DNA of 64,000 bases from Natrinema sp. HArc-T2 (GTDB lineage: Archaea > Halobacteriota > Halobacteria > Halobacteriales > Natrialbaceae). The stretch is taken from contig NZ_JBGUAZ010000003.1 in NCBI RefSeq assembly GCF_041821085.1, forward strand, positions 434,001 through 498,000. The letters run 5' to 3'. A program made the translations under genes and the position numbers. Below, piece by piece: positions 1 through 7,756 of this stretch; position 1 is the first letter of the stretch, and each line of letters opens with the position of its first letter. The notes beneath the pieces are model-generated. The model searched no databases, was not told where the DNA came from, and worked only from the letters and a program-made list of their open reading frames with translations.

Positions 1-814
1 TCGACTCGACGATTTCGGCGTCACGACCGTCGCCGACGTCGAGCGGTGAGGAAATATCCGAGGCCGCGGAGCCGCCGTCGCTGGTGGCTGCACCGACGTG
101 TCGGCCACGTTGTGAACTGCGACTGCGAGTCGGTGGTGACTCCTGTGACGTACTCATACTCGAGCGCTCGTCGTACGAGAGCGCCGCTCCGGACGTGTCA
201 TCCACGTTGGTCTGTGTCTCGACGTCTCCGTCGGGCGTCCCGCCGAGGAATCCGATCCCGCCAAGGCCCTCCGAGACCTCCTCGTCGTCCGACTCGATAA
301 CCGTCTTGTTGTGTCGGGTGACGTTCATCTGGAGGGACCCGCCAGGGTCGTTGCGCCGCTTGAACGTCGCGATGGCGCTGAACAGACTCCACACGGACGT
401 CAGAAGCCCGAGCAGGTAGACGACCGACACCTCGAGCGTGAGCTGCTGGCCGTAGCCACGCCAGTGTGTGGGGTAGGCGTGCCAGAAGAGTGCGACGCCG
501 AGCAGACAGAGACTGCCACTAATCACGGCGGCGGCCTGGATGCGACGGCTGGCCGGTAAGACGACGAAGACGCCGACGAGCGCAGTCGGGACACTCAACC
601 CGGCGAGGACGCCCCCGACACGGACGGTCGCGAACTGGGGGGCGATGTCTCCGGAAAGAGCGACCACATACCCGCCGAAGAGGTCGGTCGTTGCCACGAG
701 TACGGCTACGACGGCCAGGACCGCACCGAGAAGCACGAGCGCCGTTCCCGCATACAGCCGGCGGCTCGTCACCCCCGGTCCGGTCCCGTCGTAAACCTCC
801 GTCAGGCTTGTCAT
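1..814 (-). CDS. Four-helix haloarchaeal membrane protein, partial (DUF7139-like)
   Basis: The gene runs off the left edge, so its C-terminus is missing. Reading from the ATG at 814, the first ~150 residues hold four hydrophobic segments (for example one around LLGAVLAVVAVLV and one around GSLCLLGVALFWHAY), followed by a hydrophilic Ser/Asp-rich tail with no recognised domain. Coding is supported by an uninterrupted frame of 271 codons and by the alternation of helices and short loops. I recall haloarchaeal 'permease-like' DUF7139 proteins with this shape, but the family name is tentative. The function is unknown; it is probably an integral membrane protein with a cytoplasmic disordered tail. 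It is divergent from the gene at 952. Confidence 0.7.
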   Translation of the reverse strand, partial: MTSLTEVYDGTGPGVTSRRLYAGTALVLLGAVLAVVAVLVATTDLFGGYVVALSGDIAPQFATVRVGGVLAGLSVPTALVGVFVVLPASRRIQAAAVISGSLCLLGVALFWHAYPTHWRGYGQQLTLEVSVVYLLGLLTSVWSLFSAIATFKRRNDPGGSLQMNVTRHNKTVIESDDEEVSEGLGGIGFLGGTPDGDVETQTNVDDTSGAALSYDERSSMSTSQESPPTRSRSSQRGRHVGAATSDGGSAASDISSPLDVGDGRDAEIVES

Positions 815-951
815 ACGCAGCCGTTCGGTGCCCCGCCACAAAACGATACGTCAGACACATCTCGATTGCCGGAGAGGTTCCGATGGTCGCGGGGCTCCGA
901 ACGGTCTGTGGAAGCGAAAGTTTGAATCGCTGGGCTCGCAAACGGTCGCGC

Positions 952-1239
952 ATGAGTGACGAGGACGAGGACGCGGAGCCGACTGTCTCACTCGGGACAC
1001 ACACGCCCGTCGAGGGCGCGCCACTCGCCCGCGTAAGTTCGCGGCTGACCTGGCCGAAAGAGAAAAGCGAAATCGACCGCCTCGAGGGCGAGACTGTACT
1101 CCGGACCCCTGACGGCCCCCGTGAGCTGTCCGACGTGCTCGACGCTATCGATGAGACGTACTTCCAGCGCCACCAGGAGTTCGAGACCCACGTCCGTGAC
1201 GTGATCGGGACTGGCCCGATTCCGACTGCTGACGAGTAA
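952..1239 (+). CDS. Small DUF5789-like haloarchaeal protein
   Basis: A 95-residue acidic protein with no membrane segment. Its C-terminal half has the pattern of DUF5789 proteins: a hydrophobic turn, Gly-rich strand and 'VLRTPDGPRELSDVL' followed by a helix with a conserved Phe (YFQRHQEFETHV). The ATG at 952 was chosen because the region upstream is not protein-like. The stop lies 4 bases before the GTG of the protease-like gene at 1244, so the two are almost certainly cotranscribed. The family has no known function; the assignment is from memory and moderate. Confidence 0.65.
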   Translation: MSDEDEDAEPTVSLGTHTPVEGAPLARVSSRLTWPKEKSEIDRLEGETVLRTPDGPRELSDVLDAIDETYFQRHQEFETHVRDVIGTGPIPTADE

Positions 1240-1243
1240 CACA

Positions 1244-1939
1244 GTGTCGTCCGAGCCGGACCAACACGGCGCTGGCTGGCTTCGGGACCGGCTGCGGCTA
1301 TCCTGGGTCCAGAAAACGCTGCTCCTTGGTGCCGTGCTCTCGCTGTTGTGGATGCAGCTGGTCCCCGGCGAGTTAGATCGCCGAATCGTCGTCGACGGGG
1401 TGCTTCTGATCGGTGGGCCGCTCGCGCTCGGCCTCTCACACGGGAACCGCATCGGGTGGCACGTCGATCGCGTCGCGATTCGAAATACCGTCCTGCTCGC
1501 GCTGTTCGTCCTCCCCTTCTATGTCGTCGGCTCGACGCTGCCGACGATCCGTGCATACTATCCGATCTGGACGACGTCCGCCGCACCCGCGGCGTTTCTC
1601 CCACACGCGATGAAGCTCATGGTACTCGCACTCGCCGCCGAGACCTACTATCGTGGGCTGCTCTGTGTCGGCGTCAAGGAAATCGGCATCGTTGCGGTGT
1701 TTATCAGCCCCGTCGTCTACATGCTCCATCACACCTCGAAGCCGCCGATCGAGTTCGTCCTGTCGGGCCCGACGGACGTCCTCTTCGGTGCCGTCGACTA
1801 CGCGTCCGACTCCATTCTCCCGTCAGTAGTCGCCCACGGCGGCGGCCTCGTCTTGCTCGACTGGCTCGTCATACACGAACCAGTGTTCGATCCCCTCCCC
1901 GTGATCCGCTTTCTCGAGTGGGTGCCGATCCCGCTGTAA
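1244..1939 (+). CDS. CPBP (ABI/CAAX-type) intramembrane protease family protein
   Basis: A 231-residue membrane protein with about six hydrophobic helices. Family signature positions are visible: Glu133 and Arg137 in AAETYYRG, the His pair 162-163, and His198 in a SVVAHGG helix. CPBP-family glutamate proteases cleave or process prenylated or membrane substrates inside the bilayer. The canonical signature is EExxxR; here the first Glu is Ala132, so catalysis may be altered. The start is GTG, 4 bases after the preceding stop, implying translational coupling with the DUF5789-like gene. The substrate is unknown. Confidence 0.75.
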   Translation: MSSEPDQHGAGWLRDRLRLSWVQKTLLLGAVLSLLWMQLVPGELDRRIVVDGVLLIGGPLALGLSHGNRIGWHVDRVAIRNTVLLALFVLPFYVVGSTLPTIRAYYPIWTTSAAPAAFLPHAMKLMVLALAAETYYRGLLCVGVKEIGIVAVFISPVVYMLHHTSKPPIEFVLSGPTDVLFGAVDYASDSILPSVVAHGGGLVLLDWLVIHEPVFDPLPVIRFLEWVPIPL

Positions 1940-2083
1940 TCAGCAGTGACCCGGTCCCCGTCTTTCACCCGGTCTCTCTGGTGACAGGCGATCGATCGAT
2001 GATCGTCGCCTGCGGCCCTCTAGTTGGCTGAAATTACAGTCAATACTATCAACACTTATGCCCTTCTCGTGAAAGATGAGTAT

Positions 2084-3169
2084 ATGGACGCTCGGTCCTC
2101 GGTGTTCGCCCTCCTGATCTGCGTCCTCGGCGTGCTTGCTGCGCTGGTTGTCCTTCCGCTCGTCGAGTACGTGCTGGCTGCTTGTCTGCTTGCGGTCGCG
2201 CTCCGACCGGCCTACGAGCGACTGGCTCACCGCGTCGGCGCGCGAACCGCCGGTGTCACGCTCACTGGTCTTGCCGTCGCTGGAGCCGTCGTTCCGCTGG
2301 TCGTCGTCTCGCTGCTCGTCCTCGAGACCGCCACATCGGTACTCGAGGCAGTCTCTGCGGATCACATCGCCGCAGCCGGGCAGACGTTTGCACGAACGAC
2401 GCTCGGCATGGACGAGCGGACGGCCGCGACACTCGAGGCAGCACTGTCGAGTGAACTCACGGGTGCGATCGGGGCAGCGACGGACGTAACCCTGTCCGAG
2501 ACCCTCGGCGTCGTGACTGCTGCCGTCGATGTCGTCATCGGGACGCTCGTGTTCGTTTTCGTGCTGTACTACTTACTCGTCGACGGTCCTACAGCCCTCG
2601 ACTGGGTCCGACGGATCGTCCCGCTCGAGCGCTGGCTCGTCGACGAGCTGTTCGCGGAGGTTCATATCGTCATCTGGGCGGTGCTCCGTAGTCATTTGCT
2701 TGTCGCCGTGCTGCAAGGGGTACTCGGTGGACTGGGACTCGTTCTGCTCGGTGTTCCGAACGCGGTCGTATTGGCGGTCGCGCTGTCACTCGTGTCGGTG
2801 CTCCCGACGGTCGGGATCTGGCTCGTCTGGGGACCGGTCACCGTTACCCACGCGCTTTCGAGTAGCCTCCTCGGCAGCGTGGCGTTGCTAGGCTATGGAA
2901 TCGCCGTGCTCGCGGTCGTCGACACGTATCTCCGGGCGCTGTTCGTCGACCAGCGATCCGGGCTGCATCCAGCGGTCGCGCTGGTGGGTGTCGTCGGCGG
3001 CGGCGTGCTGTTCGGCATCGTCGGCCTGTTCGTCGGCCCGGTCATCCTCGCAGCGTTCAAAGCCAGTGTGACCGTCGTCGATCGCCTCGAGCACTCGTCG
3101 TCGAGCGACGGTTCCGATACTGATCCCGATCGCGGACGCGAGACGACGTTCACGGAGCTCGACCAGTAG
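2084..3169 (+). CDS. AI-2E family (PerM/YdiK-like) transporter
   Basis: Starting at the ATG at 2084 (MDARSSVF), the 361-residue product has about eight hydrophobic helices, with a characteristic long amphipathic region and the family-typical segment VPNAVVLAVALSLVSVLPTVG followed by a Gly-rich helix VGGGVLFGIVGLFVGPVIL. AI-2E/UPF0118 proteins are exporters or ion/proton-coupled permeases of uncertain substrate; some act as sodium/proton antiporters. An in-frame ATG exists 60 bases upstream, but the translated extension is not hydrophobic and the downstream start places the first helix directly at the N-terminus. It is a single gene, convergent with nreA. Confidence 0.85.
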   Translation: MDARSSVFALLICVLGVLAALVVLPLVEYVLAACLLAVALRPAYERLAHRVGARTAGVTLTGLAVAGAVVPLVVVSLLVLETATSVLEAVSADHIAAAGQTFARTTLGMDERTAATLEAALSSELTGAIGAATDVTLSETLGVVTAAVDVVIGTLVFVFVLYYLLVDGPTALDWVRRIVPLERWLVDELFAEVHIVIWAVLRSHLLVAVLQGVLGGLGLVLLGVPNAVVLAVALSLVSVLPTVGIWLVWGPVTVTHALSSSLLGSVALLGYGIAVLAVVDTYLRALFVDQRSGLHPAVALVGVVGGGVLFGIVGLFVGPVILAAFKASVTVVDRLEHSSSSDGSDTDPDRGRETTFTELDQ

Positions 3170-3199
3170 CTCGATGGCGTCTCGGACCGACCGGCTGAT

Positions 3200-4501
3200 T
3201 CAGTCTCGGTTCGAGAAGGCGTTCAGGTTCGACTGCAATCCAGCCGCGAGTTCGGATTTGCGCTGCAGTCGCCCGTAGGAGACCGGGAGTCGTGTCGCGA
3301 CCTCCGCGACTGCCTCGTGGAACGTTTCGGCTTCGCCGTATCCTCCGTCGAAGGCGTTGCGAACGCTCTCGCGAACTTGCCAAACGCCGACGGGTGCCCA
3401 GTAGTCGTCAGACACCTCGCGCAAGACGAGACATTTCGCCTGTCGACCGATCGACTCGAGCTGCTCGAGGACACCCAACCGGGCGGCGTAGTAGGCACCC
3501 GCAGTCTCCTCGACGTAACTCGAGCGCCCCTCGTAGCCCTCGCTGGCGCTCTGGAGCCAGATGTCGTCGTTCGGGTTCGGATTCCAGATGCTGCCCGGCG
3601 CTTTCATCTCGACGAGTTCGAACTCCCAGGTGCCGGGTGCGAGGACGACCCAGTAGCGGTTTCCCATGTACTCGTTGGCCCAGACCTGCACCTCGTCGAC
3701 GCTGGGTGCGTTCCGGATGCGCCCACGCAAGTACTTCCCGACGGTGTCGTCGACAGCCGTGATCGACCACCGCGTTGGCACGAGTCGGCGCTGTTTGGTC
3801 TGGCCGAGTGCGCCAGCCGACAGAATCGAGTTGATGTCGTAGACATCGAAGCCGCGCCGATAGAGATAGGTCATCGCTCCCTGGGCCTGCCAGTCGTCGT
3901 CCTCGAGCGTCTTTTTGACTGGCCGGGGCACGTATGGGTTCTCGCGCAGCTCCGCGTTGCGCGCGTTGGCACGCGGGCCCCGCGGCGTCGCCACGTCCGT
4001 CCCCGCGTCCAGCCCGAGATCAGGAGTATCGTCTAACCCGATTTCCAAGTCGACCGGGCGGTCGGCGATCGCGACCTCCCGCTGGACGCCGACGAAGCCG
4101 TCCCACGTGTCGTGGACCGAGGGCGTCAGCCGGCTCGCGATCGACGGCGAGTCGACGTTGGCGCGCTTGCTCGAGTTCAACAGGCCGGTCCGGCGCTGAA
4201 GCACGTCGTCGATGGCATACCCCTGCCGGTACCAGTCGCCGTCGGTGACGTACTCCGTAGCAGCACTTTCATCGCCGACCGGCGAGAGCAGTCCGACGGG
4301 AATGTCGGGATAGTTCGACCGCCCGACGAAAATCGACGGTGCGGTCGAGCCGACGAGGGTGTCGCCACTGACGGCGTCGTCGAACCGCCGCTCGAAGTCC
4401 TCTAGGTGGTCCGTGATCGCGTAGGACTTCTCTTTGGCGAGGCGGCGACGTTCTGCCTCCTCGTCGGGCTCTAACTCCTCGATGTAGTCGTCGAGGCGCA
4501 T
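3200..4501 (-). CDS. nreA: Nre family DNA repair protein NreA
   Basis: A 433-residue cytosolic protein matching archaeal Nre proteins along its length, including the conserved blocks ENPYVPRPVKKTLEDDDWQ, GAMTYLYRRGFDVYD, NEYMGNRYWVVLAPGTWEFE and the C-terminal REVSDDYWAPVGVWQVRE. Nre proteins act in repair of DNA damage and bind the sliding clamp PCNA through a C-terminal PIP box; here the last residues contain QSNLNAF, a good PIP-like match (QxxLxxF). There is no N-terminal Cys4 zinc finger, which fits NreA rather than NreB. The ATG at 4501 opens directly into the family N-terminus (MRLDDYIEELEPDEEAE). Confidence 0.9.
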   Translation of the reverse strand: MRLDDYIEELEPDEEAERRRLAKEKSYAITDHLEDFERRFDDAVSGDTLVGSTAPSIFVGRSNYPDIPVGLLSPVGDESAATEYVTDGDWYRQGYAIDDVLQRRTGLLNSSKRANVDSPSIASRLTPSVHDTWDGFVGVQREVAIADRPVDLEIGLDDTPDLGLDAGTDVATPRGPRANARNAELRENPYVPRPVKKTLEDDDWQAQGAMTYLYRRGFDVYDINSILSAGALGQTKQRRLVPTRWSITAVDDTVGKYLRGRIRNAPSVDEVQVWANEYMGNRYWVVLAPGTWEFELVEMKAPGSIWNPNPNDDIWLQSASEGYEGRSSYVEETAGAYYAARLGVLEQLESIGRQAKCLVLREVSDDYWAPVGVWQVRESVRNAFDGGYGEAETFHEAVAEVATRLPVSYGRLQRKSELAAGLQSNLNAFSNRD

Positions 4502-4774
4502 TCACTCGCCGTAGGACGGGCACGACTTTGAATGTTGATACTGTCGAAAAACGTTGGTGACCGAGTGAGATGTCAGAGGCAGAGATCCGGTCGGGCGTCG
4601 AGCAACCGGATCTCACATCGATGTTTCGACTGGGGTATAAAGTATCCGCCACCGTCTTTTCTCCCTCTGAAAACGCGACCGGCACTCGCCGTTTCGGAAG
4701 CGTGATCATCGTCCCCGGCTCGGTTCGCTCGCGCAGCGGTCGAAAGACAACCGTTAAAAACGGCGGGCGGGAAG

Positions 4775-4780
4775 GGAGGT
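4775..4780 (+). promoter_or_regulatory. Shine-Dalgarno site of zinc-finger gene
   Basis: GGAGGT stands 3 bases before the ATG at 4783. Most genes in this window show no such site (leaderless type), so this gene probably has a 5' leader or belongs to a longer transcript. Confidence 0.55.
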
Positions 4781-4782
4781 GT

Positions 4783-4962
4783 ATGAGTACGACCGACGAC
4801 CGAGAGGCACGTGCCTGTGTCTCTTGCGGGCTCAACATCGCGGGCACGAACGCTGCCGCGTTCAAATGTCCCGACTGCGGCCAGCAGATCTACCGCTGTG
4901 CCAAATGTCGCAAGCAGAGCAACCTCTATGAGTGTCCCGACTGCAGTTTCACCGGCCCGTAA
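4783..4962 (+). CDS. HVO_2753 family zinc-finger microprotein
   Basis: A 59-residue protein with four CPxCG-type knuckles: CVSCG, CPDCG, CAKC and CPDC. It closely resembles the Haloferax volcanii zinc-finger microprotein HVO_2753, including the invariant stretch [17 protein letters not shown] near the C-terminus. HVO_2753 binds two zinc ions; its loss abolishes swarming and changes biofilm formation. The stop is 5 bases before the EF-1beta start, the same order as in Haloferax, so the two form an operon and the protein may act in translation or RNA binding. That last point is inference. Confidence 0.93.
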   Translation: MSTTDDREARACVSCGLNIAGTNAAAFKCPDCGQQIYRCAKCRKQSNLYECPDCSFTGP

Positions 4963-4967
4963 CTACC

Positions 4968-5234
4968 ATGGGAAAAGTCGCTGCCAAAATCAAGGTCATG
5001 CCGGACAGCCCCGAAATCGACCTCGACGCGCTCCAGGAGCGCCTCGAGAGTACCCTCCCCGAGGGTGCGAAGATCAACGGCGTCGAACGTGAAGAAGTCG
5101 CGTTCGGCCTCGTTGCGCTTTACCCGACCGTGATCGTCCCCGACAGCGCGGGCGGCACGGAGACCGTCGAGGAGAACTTCACCGAAGTCGACGGCGTCGA
5201 AAGCGTCGGCGTCGAGAACGTCGGCCGTATCTAA
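4968..5234 (+). CDS. ef1B: Translation elongation factor 1-beta (aEF1B)
   Basis: An 88-residue protein of the archaeal EF-1beta family, the guanine-nucleotide exchange factor that recharges EF-1alpha with GTP. Seen directly: the family start [19 protein letters not shown], the central [24 protein letters not shown] strand pair, and the terminal [12 protein letters not shown]. Length matches the family. It follows the zinc-finger gene by 5 bases and is followed by a T-run, so this appears to be the last gene of a two-gene unit. Confidence 0.96.
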   Translation: MGKVAAKIKVMPDSPEIDLDALQERLESTLPEGAKINGVEREEVAFGLVALYPTVIVPDSAGGTETVEENFTEVDGVESVGVENVGRI

Positions 5235-5251
5235 ACGGCGAGCGTCGTCCG

Positions 5252-5256
5252 TTTTT
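5252..5256 (+). terminator. T-tract terminator after EF-1beta
   Basis: TTTTT is found 18 bases after the EF-1beta stop, inside a GC-rich context (cgtccgtttttatactg). Archaeal intrinsic termination needs only a T-run, so this is a plausible terminator. Confidence 0.4.
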
Positions 5257-5450
5257 ATACTGTGAGCAAACAGTAAGTAGCTGTGCGATCGTGTCTCGAC
5301 GCCTGTCGCCGCCCGCGACGGCGTCTCGAGTTCGATCGAGATGTGAATCTGCTGTCGGACAGTAGCAGCCGGCTCGGCGCAGGACCGCTCGAAGCCAGCA
5401 GAGCTGGCAGTATTACTCGCACGGGGCGTTCGCTGTCGCTACTGGATTGT

Positions 5451-5537
5451 CTATAGTAACAGCTGAAAACGATTCACACACCGATCGCACAGCTCTCGTG
5501 CGATCGGGTGTACAATGACTTTCAGTGGCTACTATAG
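5451..5537. repeat. Palindromic intergenic element, family A copy 1
   Basis: An 87 bp imperfect inverted repeat bounded by CTATAG at both ends. The left arm CTATAGTAACAGCTGAAAA and right arm (read in reverse complement) CTATAGTAGCCACTGAAAG are near-identical and continue into a central hairpin CCGATCGCAC...GTGCGATCGG. The same arms recur at 60922-61004 and, in part, at 7576-7660 and 23831-23940. It lies between the 3' ends of two convergent genes (EF-1beta and the gene ending at 5551). It encodes nothing; MITE-like or terminator-like. Confidence 0.8.
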
Positions 5538-5550
5538 AGTCGACGAACGC

Positions 5551-5994
5551 TTACTGGTTTGGCTCCTGATCGTCGCGGTTCGCACCGAGGTTAGCCTGCG
5601 AGACGATCTCTGCGCCGATCGGTGAGAGGTCGACGGTCACGTCGTCGGTGACGGCCTTGCTGATTTCGTCTAAGTTCCCCGCGAGGACGGTCAGCACGTC
5701 GTCGGGATTCGTGTAGACGAGCATATTTCCGTCCTGGCCCTCCGCGACGAGTTGCGTGTCGTTGAGCACGATTTGATCGTTCTGAATCGTCGCCGAGACG
5801 ACCGGCAGCGCCGCCGGTTTCCCCTGTTCGTCATCTCTGACTTTCCGGATGTGGACCGCATCGAGGTCGAGGACATCTTTGTGTTCCTTGATCTGTTCGG
5901 CGCAGTTGACCATGTCGTTGAGAAGCGCCGTGCGACGCTCGTTGCCGTGATCGCCATCGAGACAGTGCTGACAGACGCGGAGTTCGAGTCGCAT
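5551..5994 (-). CDS. Conserved haloarchaeal hypothetical protein with CxxC
   Basis: A 147-residue acidic soluble protein that I do not recognise. Near the N-terminus it carries CQHC (residues 8-11) and a further Cys at about 31, followed by a helix rich in charged residues (HKDVLDLDAVHIRKV) and a Val/Ile-rich middle that looks like alternating strands. There is no signal peptide. The start at 5994 gives the CxxC-containing N-terminus. The thiol pattern could bind metal or be redox-active. It is a single gene, convergent with EF-1beta across the palindromic element. Confidence 0.65.
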   Translation of the reverse strand: MRLELRVCQHCLDGDHGNERRTALLNDMVNCAEQIKEHKDVLDLDAVHIRKVRDDEQGKPAALPVVSATIQNDQIVLNDTQLVAEGQDGNMLVYTNPDDVLTVLAGNLDEISKAVTDDVTVDLSPIGAEIVSQANLGANRDDQEPNQ

Positions 5995-6091
5995 TATCCC
6001 GTTTTCGTCGTCGACACCGATGAGAATTCCGCTTCAGTCGCGTGGTCACCCGCGGTCAGCGCGCTGGCAGCGACCGTGCGGATTCACGGCC

Positions 6092-6769
6092 TTACTCGCG
6101 TAATTGGTCGCAAATCTCATGGATCCTGTCACTTCCCTGTGGGACGTAGCCGCCGTGATAACACAGCGTATGGTCGATCTCGAGGTCAGCTAGCGTCTCG
6201 ACGGACTCGATCGCGCGGTCCATATCCGGCGTGAACTGCGGTTTCGGACCGTCAAGGGGCTCAGCTCCGTCCGCGACGAGTGCGTCACCCGCGACGAGCA
6301 GGTTTCCATCGGGGAAGTACAGCGAAACGTGCCCCGGCGCGTGGCCCGGCGTCGCGACGACTTCCATGGGGCCGGCAACCGTCGGAATCCGAACCCCGCC
6401 GACCAGTTCGATGTCGACAGCGACGGGCGGGTAGCGGTCGCCGTCGCTCTTGATCGGGTCGCGCTCGCCGGCGACGTACGGCGCTTCCGCGTGGTGAGTC
6501 GCGACGACCGCATCGACGCGTTCGTTCAGTTCTGATAGCCCACCGGCGTGGTCTCCGTCGTGGTGGGTGAGGACCACCAGCCAGATATCCTCGAGGTCGT
6601 AGCCTAGGCTCCGTAGGTGGGTCTCGAGACCGCCGATAGCACTCTGTGGACCTACGTCGCACAACACGAGGCCGCGGTCGGTCTCGACGACCGTGGGACT
6701 AATTGTCAGTTCTCGCTCGCCGTACTCGACCGTGATCGGCAGCGTGTGCACGCCAGCGTCTTCCGCCAT
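6092..6769 (-). CDS. MBL-fold metallo-hydrolase
   Basis: A 225-residue metallo-beta-lactamase-fold hydrolase. The metal ligands are visible: [10 protein letters not shown] (the HxHxDH-type motif in its HHDGDH form), a second His in [10 protein letters not shown], Asp in VAGDAL, and the final CYHGG. Such proteins bind two zinc or iron ions and hydrolyse thioesters, lactones or other esters; the exact substrate cannot be told. I chose the ATG at 6769 (MAEDAGVHT) over one 24 bases upstream because the shorter form matches the usual family start. It is divergent from the L21e gene. Confidence 0.85.
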   Translation of the reverse strand: MAEDAGVHTLPITVEYGERELTISPTVVETDRGLVLCDVGPQSAIGGLETHLRSLGYDLEDIWLVVLTHHDGDHAGGLSELNERVDAVVATHHAEAPYVAGERDPIKSDGDRYPPVAVDIELVGGVRIPTVAGPMEVVATPGHAPGHVSLYFPDGNLLVAGDALVADGAEPLDGPKPQFTPDMDRAIESVETLADLEIDHTLCYHGGYVPQGSDRIHEICDQLRE

Positions 6770-6869
6770 ACGACGACCATTCGAGGCCAGCACGATAGGT
6801 GTGGGTGTCCCGCGGTCCCTCGCTGCTCACGACGCGAGGGGCACACTCGAGCAACCCGAATACGTGTGT

Positions 6870-6876
6870 TTTATAA
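6870..6876 (+). promoter_or_regulatory. TATA box for the L21e operon
   Basis: TTTATAA is centred about 33 bases before the L21e ATG, the expected spacing for a transcript with a leader of a few bases. Confidence 0.6.
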
Positions 6877-6905
6877 CCGTCACCGGACAAAGCGGTCGTA
6901 CGACT

Positions 6906-7214
6906 ATGCCGAAATCTAATGGCCCTCGTCAGGGAACCCGGCGAAAGCTCGCAAACGATCCTCGAGACCGCGGCACGTCGCCGCCACAGCGTGCGATTCA
7001 GGAGTACGAAGAGGGTGAGAAAGTCCACCTGAAGATCGACCCAAGCGTTGCGGACGGTCGCTTCCACCCGCGCTTCGACGGTCTGACCGGCGAAGTCGTC
7101 GGCAAACAGGGTAGCGTCTTCAAAGTCGAGATCAACGACGGCGGCAAGGACAAGACCCTGCTCGTCGCCGCGGCTCACATGCGCGCGCAGAACCAGGAAA
7201 AGAGCCGGATCTGA
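6906..7214 (+). CDS. rpl21e: 50S ribosomal protein L21e
   Basis: A 102-residue basic/acidic protein matching archaeal L21e: [20 protein letters not shown] start, the [21 protein letters not shown] core with the SH3-like fold, and [14 protein letters not shown] end. It is a component of the large ribosomal subunit. The start is fixed by the family N-terminus. It is the first gene of the L21e-rpoF pair, separated by 6 bases, a pairing conserved across archaea that couples ribosome and RNA polymerase synthesis. Confidence 0.96.
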   Translation: MPKSNGPRQGTRRKLANDPRDRGTSPPQRAIQEYEEGEKVHLKIDPSVADGRFHPRFDGLTGEVVGKQGSVFKVEINDGGKDKTLLVAAAHMRAQNQEKSRI

Positions 7215-7220
7215 ACAGGG

Positions 7221-7577
7221 ATGACGATCTTCAAAGAGATCGTCGACGAGGAGTTCCTGACGGTCTCGGAGACGAAGGAGCTGCTCGCCGACATCGAAGC
7301 CGAACGCGCGATGGACGAGGATCGCGAGCTGCGCTACGAACTCGCGCGAGCGATCGAACACGCCAATCGATTCGCCGTCCTCGAGCCCGAGGAGGCGCAG
7401 GCGCTCGTCGACGCCCTCCAAGAGTTGGAGAAGGTCGACGAGCCGACGGCCTACAAGATCGCCAACCTCCTGCCACAGGACCGGGACGAACTCCGGTCGG
7501 TGTACGCACAGCAGCGCTACTCGCTGTCGGGGGACGAACTCGACGACATTCTCAACGTCGTCGCACAGTACGTCTAA
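7221..7577 (+). CDS. rpoF: RNA polymerase subunit Rpo4/RpoF
   Basis: A 118-residue Rpb4-family protein, which with Rpo7 forms the stalk of archaeal RNA polymerase used in open-complex formation and transcript handling. Sequence features: TVSETKELLADIEAER N-terminal helices, and the HRDC-like C-terminal half containing TAYKIANLLPQDRDELRSV followed by a terminal helix. It lies 6 bases after L21e, typical of euryarchaea. The TAA stop at 7575-7577 overlaps the left terminus of a repeat element (TAATACGG), discussed separately. Confidence 0.95.
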   Translation: MTIFKEIVDEEFLTVSETKELLADIEAERAMDEDRELRYELARAIEHANRFAVLEPEEAQALVDALQELEKVDEPTAYKIANLLPQDRDELRSVYAQQRYSLSGDELDDILNVVAQYV

Positions 7578-7660
7578 TACGGATCGCTGTCCCGCGTTCT
7601 CGGCTTATCGTACAGCCATCGTGCGGTCGAATGTGTAGTGACTATCAGTGGCTACTGCTC
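7576..7660. repeat. Mosaic palindromic element after rpoF
   Basis: The left end AATACGGATCGCTGTC resembles family B termini (ATACGGACTCCTGTC), whereas the right end GTGACTATCAGTGGCTACTG matches the family A right arm at 5512-5533. It begins inside the rpoF stop codon and ends before the DUF655 promoter. It looks degraded or recombined. Confidence 0.55.
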
Positions 7661-7723
7661 GAAGCAGTTCGGTTACCGACAGGCGGTTGTCGCCTCCGTG
7701 CCGCCTCTTGAAAGCGAGCCGAC

Positions 7724-7731
7724 TATTTAAG
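7724..7731 (+). promoter_or_regulatory. TATA box for the DUF655 gene
   Basis: TATTTAAG is centred 29 bases before the ATG at 7757, exactly the spacing expected for a leaderless mRNA. It suggests that the DUF655-ksgA part of the cluster has its own promoter. Confidence 0.6.
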
Positions 7732-7756
7732 TACGCCCTCGCCGTAGCAAACGACA

